Below are positions 1 through 6,864 of a stretch of DNA of 7,542 bases, in pieces (the first letter of the stretch is position 1; every line of letters begins with the position of its first letter). The stretch spans positions 1 through 7,542 of the forward strand of contig JAQBZS010000334.1 in NCBI GenBank assembly GCA_027622115.1, read 5' to 3'. The notes beneath the pieces were generated by a model that was given only the letters and a program-made list of their open reading frames with translations, was not told the DNA's origin and did not search any database. This DNA is from Planctomycetota bacterium (GTDB lineage: Bacteria > Planctomycetota > Planctomycetia > Planctomycetales > Planctomycetaceae). Made by a program: the position numbers and the translations under genes.

Positions 1-422
1 GTGCCGTACCCGCATCAGTTGCCTAGTCTGTTCCAGCAGCGGCGACTTCCGCGGCCGCGAGTCACCCGACCCCAGCCACCCCCTCAGCACGACGTTGTTA
101 CCGCAGTCGCACCTCCGCTGGAGGCCGAAGTTGCTGGCTACACATTCTTCGTAGGACACTGTCATTCCCTATCTTAAACCGGTTTATCTCGGCACACTTG
201 GACAGCGCCACTTTGGCGTGAACGTCGCTCGTTTAACCGCACGCCGTAGGCACGCGCGTTTGTGGACATCTCGCGGTCGAAAACTACCAAGAACTGATGT
301 GACGCGTTTTCACTCCTCAAACGCACGTGTCTACTACGGCGTGCGGTTAAGTTAAACGAGCTGCCGTCCCAAACAAAACACGTAGGCATCAATACTCCAA
401 ACGTGACAAATTCGAACTAGAA
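1..422. other. Upstream intergenic region without a convincing gene
   Basis: No open frame here looks like a complete protein gene. A minus-strand frame starting with ATG at 165-163 stays open to the left edge (55 codons, beginning MTVSYEECVASNFGL). It could be the start of a divergent gene, but it uses the codon AGG three times and its start lacks a well-placed ribosome site. The plus frame 1-177 is also open up to a TAA at 175-177, without a recognisable product. A minus frame at 174-392 runs straight through a palindromic repeat and is probably spurious. The stretch contains a perfect 12-bp palindrome, TAAACCGGTTTA (175-186), and a long inverted repeat listed separately. I cannot pick a convincing -35/-10 pair for phoR. 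Confidence 0.6.
227..361. repeat. Large imperfect palindrome, family A copy 1
   Basis: The left arm (227-249) begins GCTCGTTTAACC. The right arm (334-361) ends GTTAAACGAGC. The core is a perfect 17-bp match (233-249 with 334-350). The right arm carries an extra GTTAA duplication at 351-355 that interrupts the pairing with the outer GCTCG. Pairing continues inward between 251-261 and 319-329 (10 of 11), leaving a loop of about 57 nt. The arms resemble those of the repeat at 1889-1959 (shared CTCGTT-AACCG ... GCCG-AGGC), so the two are probably members of one dispersed family. The size and layout suit a REP/REPIN-like or MITE-like element; no transposase gene lies in the window. It could also act as a terminator or RNA structure upstream of phoR. 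Confidence 0.75.
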
Positions 423-1814
423 ATGACTTCAATGCTCGGGAGACCGCCGGCGATTCGACAACTCGGGTTGGCCACTACGACCGTTTTGGTCGCAGTGGTC
501 GCTGTGTTTCAAGTCACTCGATCCACCGGGGCTGCGTGGTGTGTTGGTCTGCTCGGCGCGGTGCTTTCGATACTGTTTGCGTCGATTGCCGTGCGCACGA
601 TGCGGCAATTCGGTCGATTCACCGCGGCCGTGGAGCAGCGCAGTATTCAGGGCTTCGAACCGGGATCGACTCCTGAAAACTTGGGACCATTCGACGAATC
701 CTTTCGGCGGATCGCGGCATCGATTGAGCTGCGGATCCACGAACTCAAAGCGCAGCGCGGAAGCTTGCATGAACGCAGCCGCCTGCTGGAGACCGTGCTG
801 TCCACGATTGTTGAAGGTGTGGTTGCCATTGATGATTCGGAACGCGTGCTCTTCGCGAACGAGTCCGCGAAGCCGCTGCTGGATTCGGAGAAACGCGACA
901 TCATGGGGCGTTCGATGCTGGAAGTGACACGGAGCGCGTCCGTGCATTCACTCGTGCGAGAGACGCTTGCGGGCGAAACGCAATCACACGGTGATCTGCA
1001 ATCGCCGGTTGAACTGGAGATCGGACGCGGCGGGATTCTCGTCCAAGTCATCGCGCGACGCCTGCCCGGCGAACCGTGTCCGGGCGTGGTGCTGATCTTT
1101 CACGACATTTCCGAACTGCGACGTCTGGAAAAGATGCGGAGCGAGTTTGTGTCCAACGTGTCACATGAACTCAAAACGCCGCTGACGTCCATCAGTGCCT
1201 ATGCCGACACGTTGCTTGAGGGCGCGATTGACGACACCGCCCACAATCGTCGGTTTGTCGAACGCATCAATGAACAGGCCGACCGCTTGTATGAATTGAT
1301 TCTCGATCTGCTGCGGCTTTCGAGTCTCGAATCACAACCCACTGCCATCGAAGCCAGGCCGATTGCCGTGGAAAGTTGCGTGGCCCGCTGCTTGCAAGAT
1401 CATGCCGCGTTGGCGGACGCCAAATCGCTGGAGTTGGTCGCGCAGCTTTCGCCGGCCGATGTTCAAGTCCTGGCCACCGAGGAAGGACTCCGAGCGATTC
1501 TGGATAACCTAGTGACCAACGCCATCAAGTTCACGTCGCGCGGCAACGTCAAAGTGAGCTGGGACATCGTGAAAGGTCAGGTTTGCATCGCGGTCAAGGA
1601 CACCGGGTTCGGCATCGCGCGGGAGAATCAGTCGCGCGTTTTTGAACGTTTCTTTCGCAGCGACACGGCTCGAACGCGGGATGCAGGCGGCACGGGCTTG
1701 GGGCTGTCCATCGTGAAACACACCGCACAAGCGTTCGGCGGGCGAGTTGAACTGGCCAGTGAGTTGGGTGTTGGCAGCGAATTCCGGGTGTTTCTGCCTC
1801 GCGGGAATTCATAA
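423..1814 (+). CDS. phoR: Phosphate-regulon sensor histidine kinase PhoR
   Basis: 463 residues. Two hydrophobic segments near residues 16-31 and 38-57 are separated by only about six residues, so there is essentially no periplasmic sensor domain, as in classical PhoR. A linker follows, then a PAS domain (about 117-230). The HisKA H-box FVSNVSHELKTPL has phosphoacceptor His248. The HATPase_c domain carries the N-box (DNLVTNAIKF, 361-370), G1 (DTGFGI, 393-398), F-box (ERFFR, 408-412) and G2 (GGTGLGLSI, 422-430). All catalytic motifs are intact. PhoR autophosphorylates and passes phosphate to PhoB when the Pst-PhoU complex signals phosphate shortage. The PhoR assignment rests on domain order plus the pst, phoU and phoB genes downstream; the domain set alone would not separate it from other PAS kinases. 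ATG 423 has no clear Shine-Dalgarno sequence, and Met4 (432) is an alternative start. The partner regulator is not adjacent but lies at the far end of the cluster. Confidence 0.93.
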   Translation: MTSMLGRPPAIRQLGLATTTVLVAVVAVFQVTRSTGAAWCVGLLGAVLSILFASIAVRTMRQFGRFTAAVEQRSIQGFEPGSTPENLGPFDESFRRIAASIELRIHELKAQRGSLHERSRLLETVLSTIVEGVVAIDDSERVLFANESAKPLLDSEKRDIMGRSMLEVTRSASVHSLVRETLAGETQSHGDLQSPVELEIGRGGILVQVIARRLPGEPCPGVVLIFHDISELRRLEKMRSEFVSNVSHELKTPLTSISAYADTLLEGAIDDTAHNRRFVERINEQADRLYELILDLLRLSSLESQPTAIEARPIAVESCVARCLQDHAALADAKSLELVAQLSPADVQVLATEEGLRAILDNLVTNAIKFTSRGNVKVSWDIVKGQVCIAVKDTGFGIARENQSRVFERFFRSDTARTRDAGGTGLGLSIVKHTAQAFGGRVELASELGVGSEFRVFLPRGNS

Positions 1815-1842
1815 CCGATCCTTAACACGATCTTAACACCGC
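1810..1842 (+). promoter_or_regulatory. PHO-box-like direct repeats ahead of pstS
   Basis: Three 11-bp units lie in tandem: CATAACCGATC (1810-1820), CTTAACACGAT (1821-1831) and CTTAACACCGC (1832-1842). The last two contain exact TTAACA hexamers (1822-1827 and 1833-1838) separated by 5 nt. PhoB/PhoP-type regulators bind direct repeats with 11-bp periodicity, and the Bacillus PhoP box is a TTAACA-like hexamer with about 5-nt spacing, so both word and spacing fit. The first unit is degenerate (ATAACC) and overlaps the phoR stop codon. A weak -10 candidate, TATCGT (1848-1853), begins 9 nt after the last hexamer, so the repeats would stand in for the -35 element. The likely ligand is the PhoB encoded at the right edge. 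That PhoB acts here is inference. Confidence 0.65.
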
Positions 1843-1888
1843 AACCGTATCGTCCCGCAGACGAAGACTGGATGCCGTTCACGTCGGC

Positions 1889-1959
1889 TCGTTGAACCGT
1901 CAGCCGCAGGCGGACTGTTGATGCCGAAACGCGTACGCCTGCGGCTGACGGTTAAACGA
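1889..1959. repeat. Large palindrome, family A copy 2, in the pstS leader
   Basis: The arms 1889-1912 and 1936-1959 are complementary over 24 bp with one mismatch. The left arm starts TCGTTGAACCGTCAGCC and the right arm ends GGCTGACGGTTAAACGA. The loop is 23 nt (1913-1935). The arms resemble the palindrome at 227-361, which supports a dispersed REP/REPIN-like family. It lies between the presumed PHO box and the pstS start, ending 36 nt before the ATG, so a transcript from that box would carry a 24-bp stem in its leader. There is no T-run directly after the stem, so an intrinsic terminator for phoR is not clear. A role in mRNA stability is possible. Confidence 0.85.
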
Positions 1960-1995
1960 CTGAGCTTTCATGATTCAAATTGAGGAACGAACCTG

Positions 1996-2964
1996 ATGTT
2001 GCAAGGACGAATGTGGAGCGCCGGACTGGTGCTTGGATTGCTGGGACTCTCCGGATGCGGTGAGCTGCAAGATGCTTCCAACGCCGATCAGACGGGCGGC
2101 AAGAAACAAATCGTTATTGATGGCTCCAGCACCGTCTTGCCGATTTCGCAGGCGGTTGCAGAAGAATTTGAAAAGCTTCACCCGGAAGTGAGAGTGGTGG
2201 TCGGTCGATCGGGTACCGGCGGCGGATTCAAGAAATTCGTGCTCGGAGAAATCGACATCAACAACGCATCTCGGCCGATCGAGAACACCGAAATTGCGAA
2301 GTGCCGCGAGAACAAAATCGAATACGTGGAACTCACGGTGGCGATCGACGGGTTGTCGGTGGTTGTCAACACGCAGAATGACTGGTGTCCTGGTTTGACG
2401 GTCGCCCAGTTGAAGGCCATCTGGGAACCCAACAGCAAGATCAACAAGTGGAGTGATTTAGACGCCGCTTGGCCAAACAAGACCATCAAGCTGTACGGAC
2501 CGGACACGGATTCGGGCACGTTCGACTATTTCACGGAAGTCATCTGCGGCGAGTCCGGAGCCAGCCGCAGCGACTACACACCCAGTGCCGACGACAACCT
2601 GTTGGTTCGCGGCGTTTCGGGGGACAAGTATTCGCTGGGGTATTTCGGTTACGCTTACTACGCCGAAAACAAGAACGAACTCAGGGCGCTGCCGATCGCC
2701 GTTGATGCCGGAAGCGAGTTCATCGCACCGACTGATCAAAACATTGAATCCGGCAAATACGTCCCGCTGTCTCGTCCGCTGTTCATCTATGCCAACCGTG
2801 CCGAATGTGCTCGCAAGGACGTCGCGGAGTTCTTGAACTTCTACATGTCGGACGAGGGACAGAAACTTGTTGGTGAAGTTGGATATGTGCGTTTGAGCGA
2901 GGAGTTGATCAAGGAACCGCGTGAACGATTGGCGGCGGCGTTGGTCTCGGAGGCAGCGAAATAA
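1996..2964 (+). CDS. pstS: Periplasmic phosphate-binding lipoprotein PstS
   Basis: 322 residues. The N-terminus is a lipoprotein signal peptide: a short hydrophobic stretch, then the lipobox L18-S19-G20-C21, so the mature protein should be anchored by lipidated Cys21. The binding-protein fold shows the usual phosphate-contact motifs: GSSTVLP (43-49), RSGTGGGFKKF (71-81), ASRPI (91-95), an IDG segment (117-119) and DSGTFDYF (172-179). The length is typical of the short PstS subfamily. GAGGA (1982-1986) lies 9 nt before ATG 1996 and supports this start; Met6 is a weaker alternative. PstS captures phosphate and delivers it to PstC-PstA. It is the first gene after the presumed PHO box, and a 224-bp gap rich in inverted repeats separates it from pstC, an arrangement that could let pstS be expressed above the rest of the operon. 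Confidence 0.95.
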   Translation: MLQGRMWSAGLVLGLLGLSGCGELQDASNADQTGGKKQIVIDGSSTVLPISQAVAEEFEKLHPEVRVVVGRSGTGGGFKKFVLGEIDINNASRPIENTEIAKCRENKIEYVELTVAIDGLSVVVNTQNDWCPGLTVAQLKAIWEPNSKINKWSDLDAAWPNKTIKLYGPDTDSGTFDYFTEVICGESGASRSDYTPSADDNLLVRGVSGDKYSLGYFGYAYYAENKNELRALPIAVDAGSEFIAPTDQNIESGKYVPLSRPLFIYANRAECARKDVAEFLNFYMSDEGQKLVGEVGYVRLSEELIKEPRERLAAALVSEAAK

Positions 2965-3041
2965 ACGGCCGGTGGGAACCGGTGAATTAGCCGTTTGGGC
3001 GCTAGCCCCGGTTTCACACGTTTGATCGAAACCGTGGCTAG

Positions 3042-3138
3042 AAGCTATCTGAAAAAGGGGTCTGACCCTCTCCGGCCTCAGTTTTTGCCCGGGTTTAATG
3101 AGGCCTCCAAAGAGTCAGACCCCTTTTTCAGATAGCTT
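3042..3138. mobile_element. 97-bp MITE-like palindromic insertion
   Basis: This element has perfect 25-bp terminal inverted repeats (3042-3066 and 3114-3138), starting AAGCTATCTGAAAAAGGGG. It is flanked on both sides by CTAG (3038-3041 and 3139-3142). Because CTAG is itself a palindrome, the perfect pairing can also be read as 29 bp. The interior carries a second hairpin, GGCCTCA (3074-3080) with TGAGGCC (3099-3105). There is no coding capacity, so any movement would need an enzyme supplied elsewhere. The continuity of the outer palindrome across the insertion supports a mobile origin, with CTAG as a possible 4-bp target duplication. The AAAAAGGGGTCTGAC core resembles repeats I associate with REP-type elements; that link is from memory. 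Confidence 0.7.
3051..3130. terminator. Possible bidirectional terminator between pstS and pstC
   Basis: An A-run (3052-3056) followed by GGGGTCTGAC pairs with GTCAGACCCC followed by a T-run (3124-3128), the layout of a bidirectional intrinsic terminator. An internal GGCCTCA/TGAGGCC pairing shortens the 47-nt loop. The T-run is itself part of the stem, and the loop is long, so efficiency is uncertain. Partial termination or 3'-end protection here would favour pstS mRNA over pstCAB. It is the same DNA as the inserted element and overlaps it. Confidence 0.35.
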
Positions 3139-3188
3139 CTAGCGCCAAAACGGCTAATGAATAGAACCGCTCTGCGTAAGGCATTCGA

Positions 3189-4175
3189 ATGACTTCGGCC
3201 AATACTCCACTCAGGACTCCTGCACAGTCGGCGGAATTGCTGCGTGGTCACGTCACGGTTGCGGCACTTAAAGAGCGACTGATTCGCGGCGTGTTGTTTC
3301 TATGTGCCTTGGTGTCGGTCATCACCACGTTGGCGATCATCTTTGTGCTGGTGACCGAGTCCATTGTCGGCGTCGGCTCGAACACCGCGTTCTTCCAAGA
3401 CGTTTCCGTCTGGGAATTCTTGACCGAGACACGATGGACGCCGCAATACGCAGAGCAACACTTCGGCATCTTGCCGCTGCTGTGTGGAACGCTGCTTGTC
3501 GCCGGAATCGCTGCCTTGCTGGGGCTTCCGGTCGGGTTGGCGAGTGCCGTTTATCTCAGCGAATACGCGTCGCCGAGGACTCGCAAGAACGTCAAGCCGA
3601 TCCTGGAAATCCTGGCCGGCATCCCAACCATCGTGTATGGCTACTTCGCGTTGGTCTTCGTGACACCCTACTTAATCCGACCCGTGTTCCAGGATCTGCT
3701 CGGTTTCAACGTTTCGATTTACAACGCCCTCAGCGCGGGGATTGTGGTGGGCATCATGATCATTCCCATGGTGTCGTCGATGAGCGAAGACGCCCTGCGA
3801 TCGGTGCCTCGCGGATTGCGAGAGGCCGGTTATGCTTTGGGTTCGACGAAGTTTGATGTCTCCGCACGCGTTATTCTTCCGGCGGCAATCTCGGGAATAC
3901 TCGCCTCATTCTTGTTGGCAATTTCGCGAGCGATTGGCGAGACGATGGCCGTCACGATCGCGGCCGGGCAATCACCCACGCTGACGCTCAATCCATTTGA
4001 AAGCGTGCAGACGATGACGTCGTTTATCGTCAACGTCAGCCAAGGCGACACGCCAGTGGGAACGCCGAGCTACAAAAGCCTCTACGCCATCGCGCTGACG
4101 CTATTCTGCATGACGTTGGCGATGAACTTGTTATCTCACTTCATCATGCGACGGTTCCGCGAGGTCTACGAATGA
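3189..4175 (+). CDS. pstC: Phosphate ABC transporter permease PstC
   Basis: 328 residues, an inner-membrane protein with about six hydrophobic helices (roughly 33-55, 95-121, 139-160, 179-195, 232-259 and 296-318). The cytoplasmic EAA loop that docks on the ATPase is clear at 200-231 (EDALRSVPRGLREAGYALG, then VILP), followed by the family segment ISRAIGETMAV (245-255). The periplasmic part between the first two helices (about 60-92) is typical of PstC and helps tell it from PstA. ATG 3189 is preceded by TAAGG (3177-3181) with a 7-nt spacer. PstC pairs with PstA to form the phosphate channel. Its stop overlaps the pstA start by ATGA, so the two subunits are probably translationally coupled. 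Nothing looks truncated. Confidence 0.95.
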   Translation: MTSANTPLRTPAQSAELLRGHVTVAALKERLIRGVLFLCALVSVITTLAIIFVLVTESIVGVGSNTAFFQDVSVWEFLTETRWTPQYAEQHFGILPLLCGTLLVAGIAALLGLPVGLASAVYLSEYASPRTRKNVKPILEILAGIPTIVYGYFALVFVTPYLIRPVFQDLLGFNVSIYNALSAGIVVGIMIIPMVSSMSEDALRSVPRGLREAGYALGSTKFDVSARVILPAAISGILASFLLAISRAIGETMAVTIAAGQSPTLTLNPFESVQTMTSFIVNVSQGDTPVGTPSYKSLYAIALTLFCMTLAMNLLSHFIMRRFREVYE

Positions 4176-5218
4176 GCGAACAATCGCAGCCGGTGCCGCA
4201 TCAGAGCGACGAGCAGTCCACGGTGAATGGCCTGCAACGCACGAATGCATCGCGATCCAAGCAGCGCATCGGCGTGGCGTTTGAATTCGCCTGCCGCATG
4301 TCGACGTGGTTTTCGGTTGCGGTGTTGGTGGTGCTGCTTGCGGGATTGATTTGGAAGAGTTGGGGCTGGTTGGACGCTGATTTCCTAACCAACTTCGATT
4401 CACGACATCCGGGAGAGGCGGGCATTTGGGCTGGGATCTGGGGCAGCGTGTGGTTGATGTTCTTCACCATGCTGTTTTCGGTCCCGATCGGAATTGGGGC
4501 CGCGATCTATCTCGAAGAATACGCTCCGCCAACTCGGCTGACCCGCTTCATTCAGATCAACCTTTCGAACCTCGCGGGCGTGCCGTCGATCGTGTACGGC
4601 ATCCTGGGACTGACAACCTTCGTGCGGATGTTCGGAGCGTTCGGAGCGAATCAGAAAGTCCTCGCGATCTCGCTGGGTTTTGGCAATCTGCGGATCCCGT
4701 TGCCCTTGGACCGCACCGTGCTTTCGGCGGCGTTGACGCTGTCGCTCTTGATCATGCCGGTGGTGATCGTGGCGGCTCAGGAAGCCCTGCGAGCCGTTCC
4801 AGGATCGATTCGTCACGGATCATTCGCACTCGGTGCCACCAAGTGGCAAACGATTCGACATCAAGTTCTGCCCGCGTCATTGCCGGGGATTCTGACGGGA
4901 GTCATCTTGGCGGTCTCGCGAGCCATCGGTGAAACGGCGCCGTTATTGATGGTGGGGGCGTTCATGTTCGTGACGTCCACACCCGGCGGGATTCAAAACC
5001 CGGTCGACCTGCTGACCAATCCGCAAGGAGTGCTCGACGCTCCGTTCGAGCCGTTCACGGCAATTCCGATTCAGATTCTCAACTGGGTGCAACATCACAA
5101 GCACGAATTCGAGCACGTGGCCGCTGCGGGGATCATCGTGTTACTGGTCGTCCTGCTGGTTATGAATGCGAGTGCCGTGCTGTTGCGCAATCGATATCAG
5201 TCCAAAGTCAGGTGGTAA
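4172..5218 (+). CDS. pstA: Phosphate ABC transporter permease PstA
   Basis: 348 residues, the second channel subunit. The first 40 or so residues are hydrophilic and probably cytoplasmic, which is longer than needed for the core fold. The first helix lies near 43-62, and others near 87-112, 133-152, 184-202, 236-268 and 317-338. The EAA loop spans 203-234 (QEALRAVPGSIRHGSFALG, then QVLP), followed by VSRAIGETAPL (248-258). Two extra stretches, about 155-182 and 270-315, lie between helices; the second is probably periplasmic. ATG 4172 overlaps the pstC stop, and GAGG (4161-4164) sits 7 nt upstream as a ribosome site. The pstB start follows the stop by only 4 nt. The PstA call rests on the EAA motif and its position between pstC and pstB. 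Confidence 0.93.
   Translation: MSEQSQPVPHQSDEQSTVNGLQRTNASRSKQRIGVAFEFACRMSTWFSVAVLVVLLAGLIWKSWGWLDADFLTNFDSRHPGEAGIWAGIWGSVWLMFFTMLFSVPIGIGAAIYLEEYAPPTRLTRFIQINLSNLAGVPSIVYGILGLTTFVRMFGAFGANQKVLAISLGFGNLRIPLPLDRTVLSAALTLSLLIMPVVIVAAQEALRAVPGSIRHGSFALGATKWQTIRHQVLPASLPGILTGVILAVSRAIGETAPLLMVGAFMFVTSTPGGIQNPVDLLTNPQGVLDAPFEPFTAIPIQILNWVQHHKHEFEHVAAAGIIVLLVVLLVMNASAVLLRNRYQSKVRW
5210..5215 (+). promoter_or_regulatory. Ribosome-binding site deciding the pstB start
   Basis: AGGTGG lies at the very end of pstA, directly before its TAA, with a 7-nt spacer to ATG 5223. The reading frame is open back to an ATG at 5166, but that start would add 19 residues (MRVPCCCAIDISPKSGGNS) that match nothing in PstB and would overlap pstA by 53 nt. 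The site therefore favours 5223. Confidence 0.65.
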
Positions 5219-5222
5219 TTCG

Positions 5223-6050
5223 ATGTCAATGTCCTTCGCCGAGATTGTCGAACAACGGCAAGGCGGTTCGGTCGCTGTCTCCGCTGGCGTGATTCCGGCA
5301 ATCAAGCTTTCGACCAAGAATCTGTCGTTCTTCTACGGCGAAACGCAGGCACTGTTCGAGGTCACGATCGACATTCCGGCTCGCAACGTTACGGCTCTGA
5401 TCGGCCCGTCGGGCTGTGGCAAGAGCACGTTTCTACGCACGCTCAATCGCATGAACGACATCATCGAAGGAACTCGCCATACCGGCACGGTCTGGTTGGA
5501 AGGCGCGGACATCCACGACAAGCGAGTTGATGTCGTGGCTCTGCGAAAACGAGTGGGCATGGTGTTTCAAAAGTCCACGCCGTTTCCGAAATCCATTTTC
5601 GACAACATCGCTTATGGACCTCGGATCGCGGGTGAAAAGCGCAAGAAAGTGCTCGCGGAAATCGTCGAATCCTGTTTGAAGCGGGCCGCGCTATGGGACG
5701 AAGTTTCCAACCGTCTCAAGGAATCCGCGCTGTCCTTGTCGGGTGGGCAACAACAGCGGCTGTGCATCGCTCGGTCGCTGGCCACGGATCCGGAAGTGCT
5801 GCTGATGGACGAACCCGCGTCGGCACTCGACCCGGCATCAACGGCGCGGATCGAGGATCTGATCTTCGAACTGAAAGAGAACTACACCATCGTGATTGTC
5901 ACTCACAACATGCAACAAGCGGCACGAGTCAGCGATTCGACGGGGTTCTTTTTCCAGGGACAACTGATCGAAATGGGATCCACGCTGAATGTTTTCAGGC
6001 GTCCCAAGGAGCAAGCGACCGAAGACTACATCACGGGTCGATTCGGTTAG
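5223..6050 (+). CDS. pstB: Phosphate ABC transporter ATP-binding protein PstB
   Basis: 275 residues from ATG 5223, close to the usual length of about 250-270. It powers phosphate import by ATP hydrolysis on the cytoplasmic face of PstC-PstA. All ABC motifs are present: Walker A GPSGCGKST (61-69), Q-loop Gln116 in VFQKSTPFPKSIFDNIAYG, signature LSGGQQQRL (172-180), Walker B VLLMDEP (192-198), D-loop SALD (200-203) and switch His228 in VTHNM. The long TLNRMND segment after Walker A and FPKSIFDNIAYGPR are typical of PstB rather than other ABC families. The Q-loop reads QKSTPFP where PstB commonly has QKPNPFP, a mild local variant. About 27 residues precede the ABC domain, somewhat longer than many homologues; Met3 (5229) is an alternative start. 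It is followed by a 139-bp gap before phoU. Confidence 0.95.
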   Translation: MSMSFAEIVEQRQGGSVAVSAGVIPAIKLSTKNLSFFYGETQALFEVTIDIPARNVTALIGPSGCGKSTFLRTLNRMNDIIEGTRHTGTVWLEGADIHDKRVDVVALRKRVGMVFQKSTPFPKSIFDNIAYGPRIAGEKRKKVLAEIVESCLKRAALWDEVSNRLKESALSLSGGQQQRLCIARSLATDPEVLLMDEPASALDPASTARIEDLIFELKENYTIVIVTHNMQQAARVSDSTGFFFQGQLIEMGSTLNVFRRPKEQATEDYITGRFG

Positions 6051-6111
6051 CGGACTGTCATTCATGATTCTTTATTTTCGATTTCTCCTGCTGGCTGGAC
6101 CGTTTTTGATG

Positions 6112-6150
6112 TCCTAGACCCCCGCCAGACAAGCAGGCGGTGGGGCAGGA
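6112..6150 (+). terminator. GC-rich hairpin after pstB, possible weak terminator
   Basis: CCCCCGCC (6119-6126) pairs with GGCGG-T-GGGG (6136-6145) over eight pairs with one bulged T and a 9-nt loop (AGACAAGCA). Imperfect pairing extends outward (TCCT 6112-6115 with AGGA 6147-6150). A run of five T (6151-6155) follows directly. This could reduce read-through from pstB into phoU. It could equally be another dispersed palindromic repeat of the genome. Confidence 0.45.
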
Positions 6151-6153
6151 TTT

Positions 6154-6188
6154 TTCGATTTCAATCTCCAATCGTCGATCGCCAATCC
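6154..6188. repeat. Degenerate 7-nt tandem repeat before phoU
   Basis: Five consecutive heptamers can be read: TTCGATT, TCAATCT, CCAATCG, TCGATCG, CCAATCC. The shared core is YNRATCN-like (CAATC in three of them). The array ends one base before ATG 6190 and fills the place where a ribosome-binding site would be expected; no purine-rich site is visible there. The units are diverged, so chance is not excluded. Confidence 0.45.
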
Positions 6189-6189
6189 C

Positions 6190-6864
6190 ATGAGCATGCA
6201 CCTGTTTCGCGACTTGGAACAAATCCACCACGACATTCTTTCGATGTGCGCGCAGGTCGAAGAGATCATCCACCAAGCCGTGGACGAGTTATGGCATCCG
6301 AATCTGGACACCGCCGCTGCACTGGCCCGCAAAGACGACGAAATCGATGCGTGGGACGTCCGCATTGAAGAGAACTGCTTGAAAACACTCGCTCTGCATC
6401 AGCCGGTCGCCAGCGACCTCCGCCGCATCGCGACCGTCCTCAAGCTCACCGGTGAACTGGAACGCATCGCGGATTTGGGCGTAAACATCGCCGAACGAGG
6501 TGCGGCACTGGCTGACGGTCCGCAGATCGTCGTGCCGGACAAGCTAAAGAAGATGGCGAAGTTGGCCGTCGACATGGTGCATCGCAGCATCGACGCATAC
6601 GTGGAAACCGATTGCCAAGTGGCCCGCGACGTCTGCGCCGCCGACGATGAAGTCGATGACTTGAATCGAGAAATCATCGACGGGCTGCAGGCGGTCATGA
6701 AAGAGTCTCCGGACTTCGTGGCCCCGGCATTGCATTTGTTCTCGGCGTCCCGGCACATCGAACGCGTTGCCGATCATGCAACCAACATTGCGGAAGACGT
6801 GGTTTACCTGATTGAAGGTGACATCATCCGTCACCAACACACGACAAAGTCAACGGACAAATGA
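6190..6864 (+). CDS. phoU: Phosphate signalling regulator PhoU
   Basis: 224 residues, the usual PhoU length. It is an all-helical protein made of two similar three-helix halves. Each half carries the signature metal-binding motif: E91-R-I-A-D95 with Asn99, and E191-R-V-A-D195 with Asn199 (each followed by IAE). PhoU acts in the cytoplasm between the Pst transporter and the PhoR kinase: when phosphate is plentiful it keeps PhoR from activating PhoB, and it restrains Pst uptake. ATG 6190 has no Shine-Dalgarno sequence; Met3 (6196) is an alternative. It lies 139 bp after pstB, and its stop overlaps the phoB start (ATGA at 6861-6864), so PhoU and PhoB levels are probably coupled. No residue of the signature is missing. 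Confidence 0.95.
   Translation: MSMHLFRDLEQIHHDILSMCAQVEEIIHQAVDELWHPNLDTAAALARKDDEIDAWDVRIEENCLKTLALHQPVASDLRRIATVLKLTGELERIADLGVNIAERGAALADGPQIVVPDKLKKMAKLAVDMVHRSIDAYVETDCQVARDVCAADDEVDDLNREIIDGLQAVMKESPDFVAPALHLFSASRHIERVADHATNIAEDVVYLIEGDIIRHQHTTKSTDK

Larger units (their letters stand above)
2986..3158. repeat. Palindrome family B, split by an inserted element
   Basis: The outer arms 2986-3005 and 3139-3158 are inverted copies (19 of 20; right arm CTAGCGCCAAAACGGCTAAT). Within the left part, 3002-3014 (CTAGCCCCGGTTT) pairs with 3029-3041 (AAACCGTGGCTAG) at 12 of 13. If 3042-3142 is removed, 2986-3041 joins 3143-3158 to give a single 72-bp palindrome with 29-bp arms (27 of 29 matching) and a 14-nt loop. 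The present sequence therefore looks like a formerly intact palindrome interrupted on one side. It fills most of the pstS-pstC gap. The family resembles dispersed palindromes I associate with planctomycete genomes, but I could not search for other copies. Confidence 0.85.
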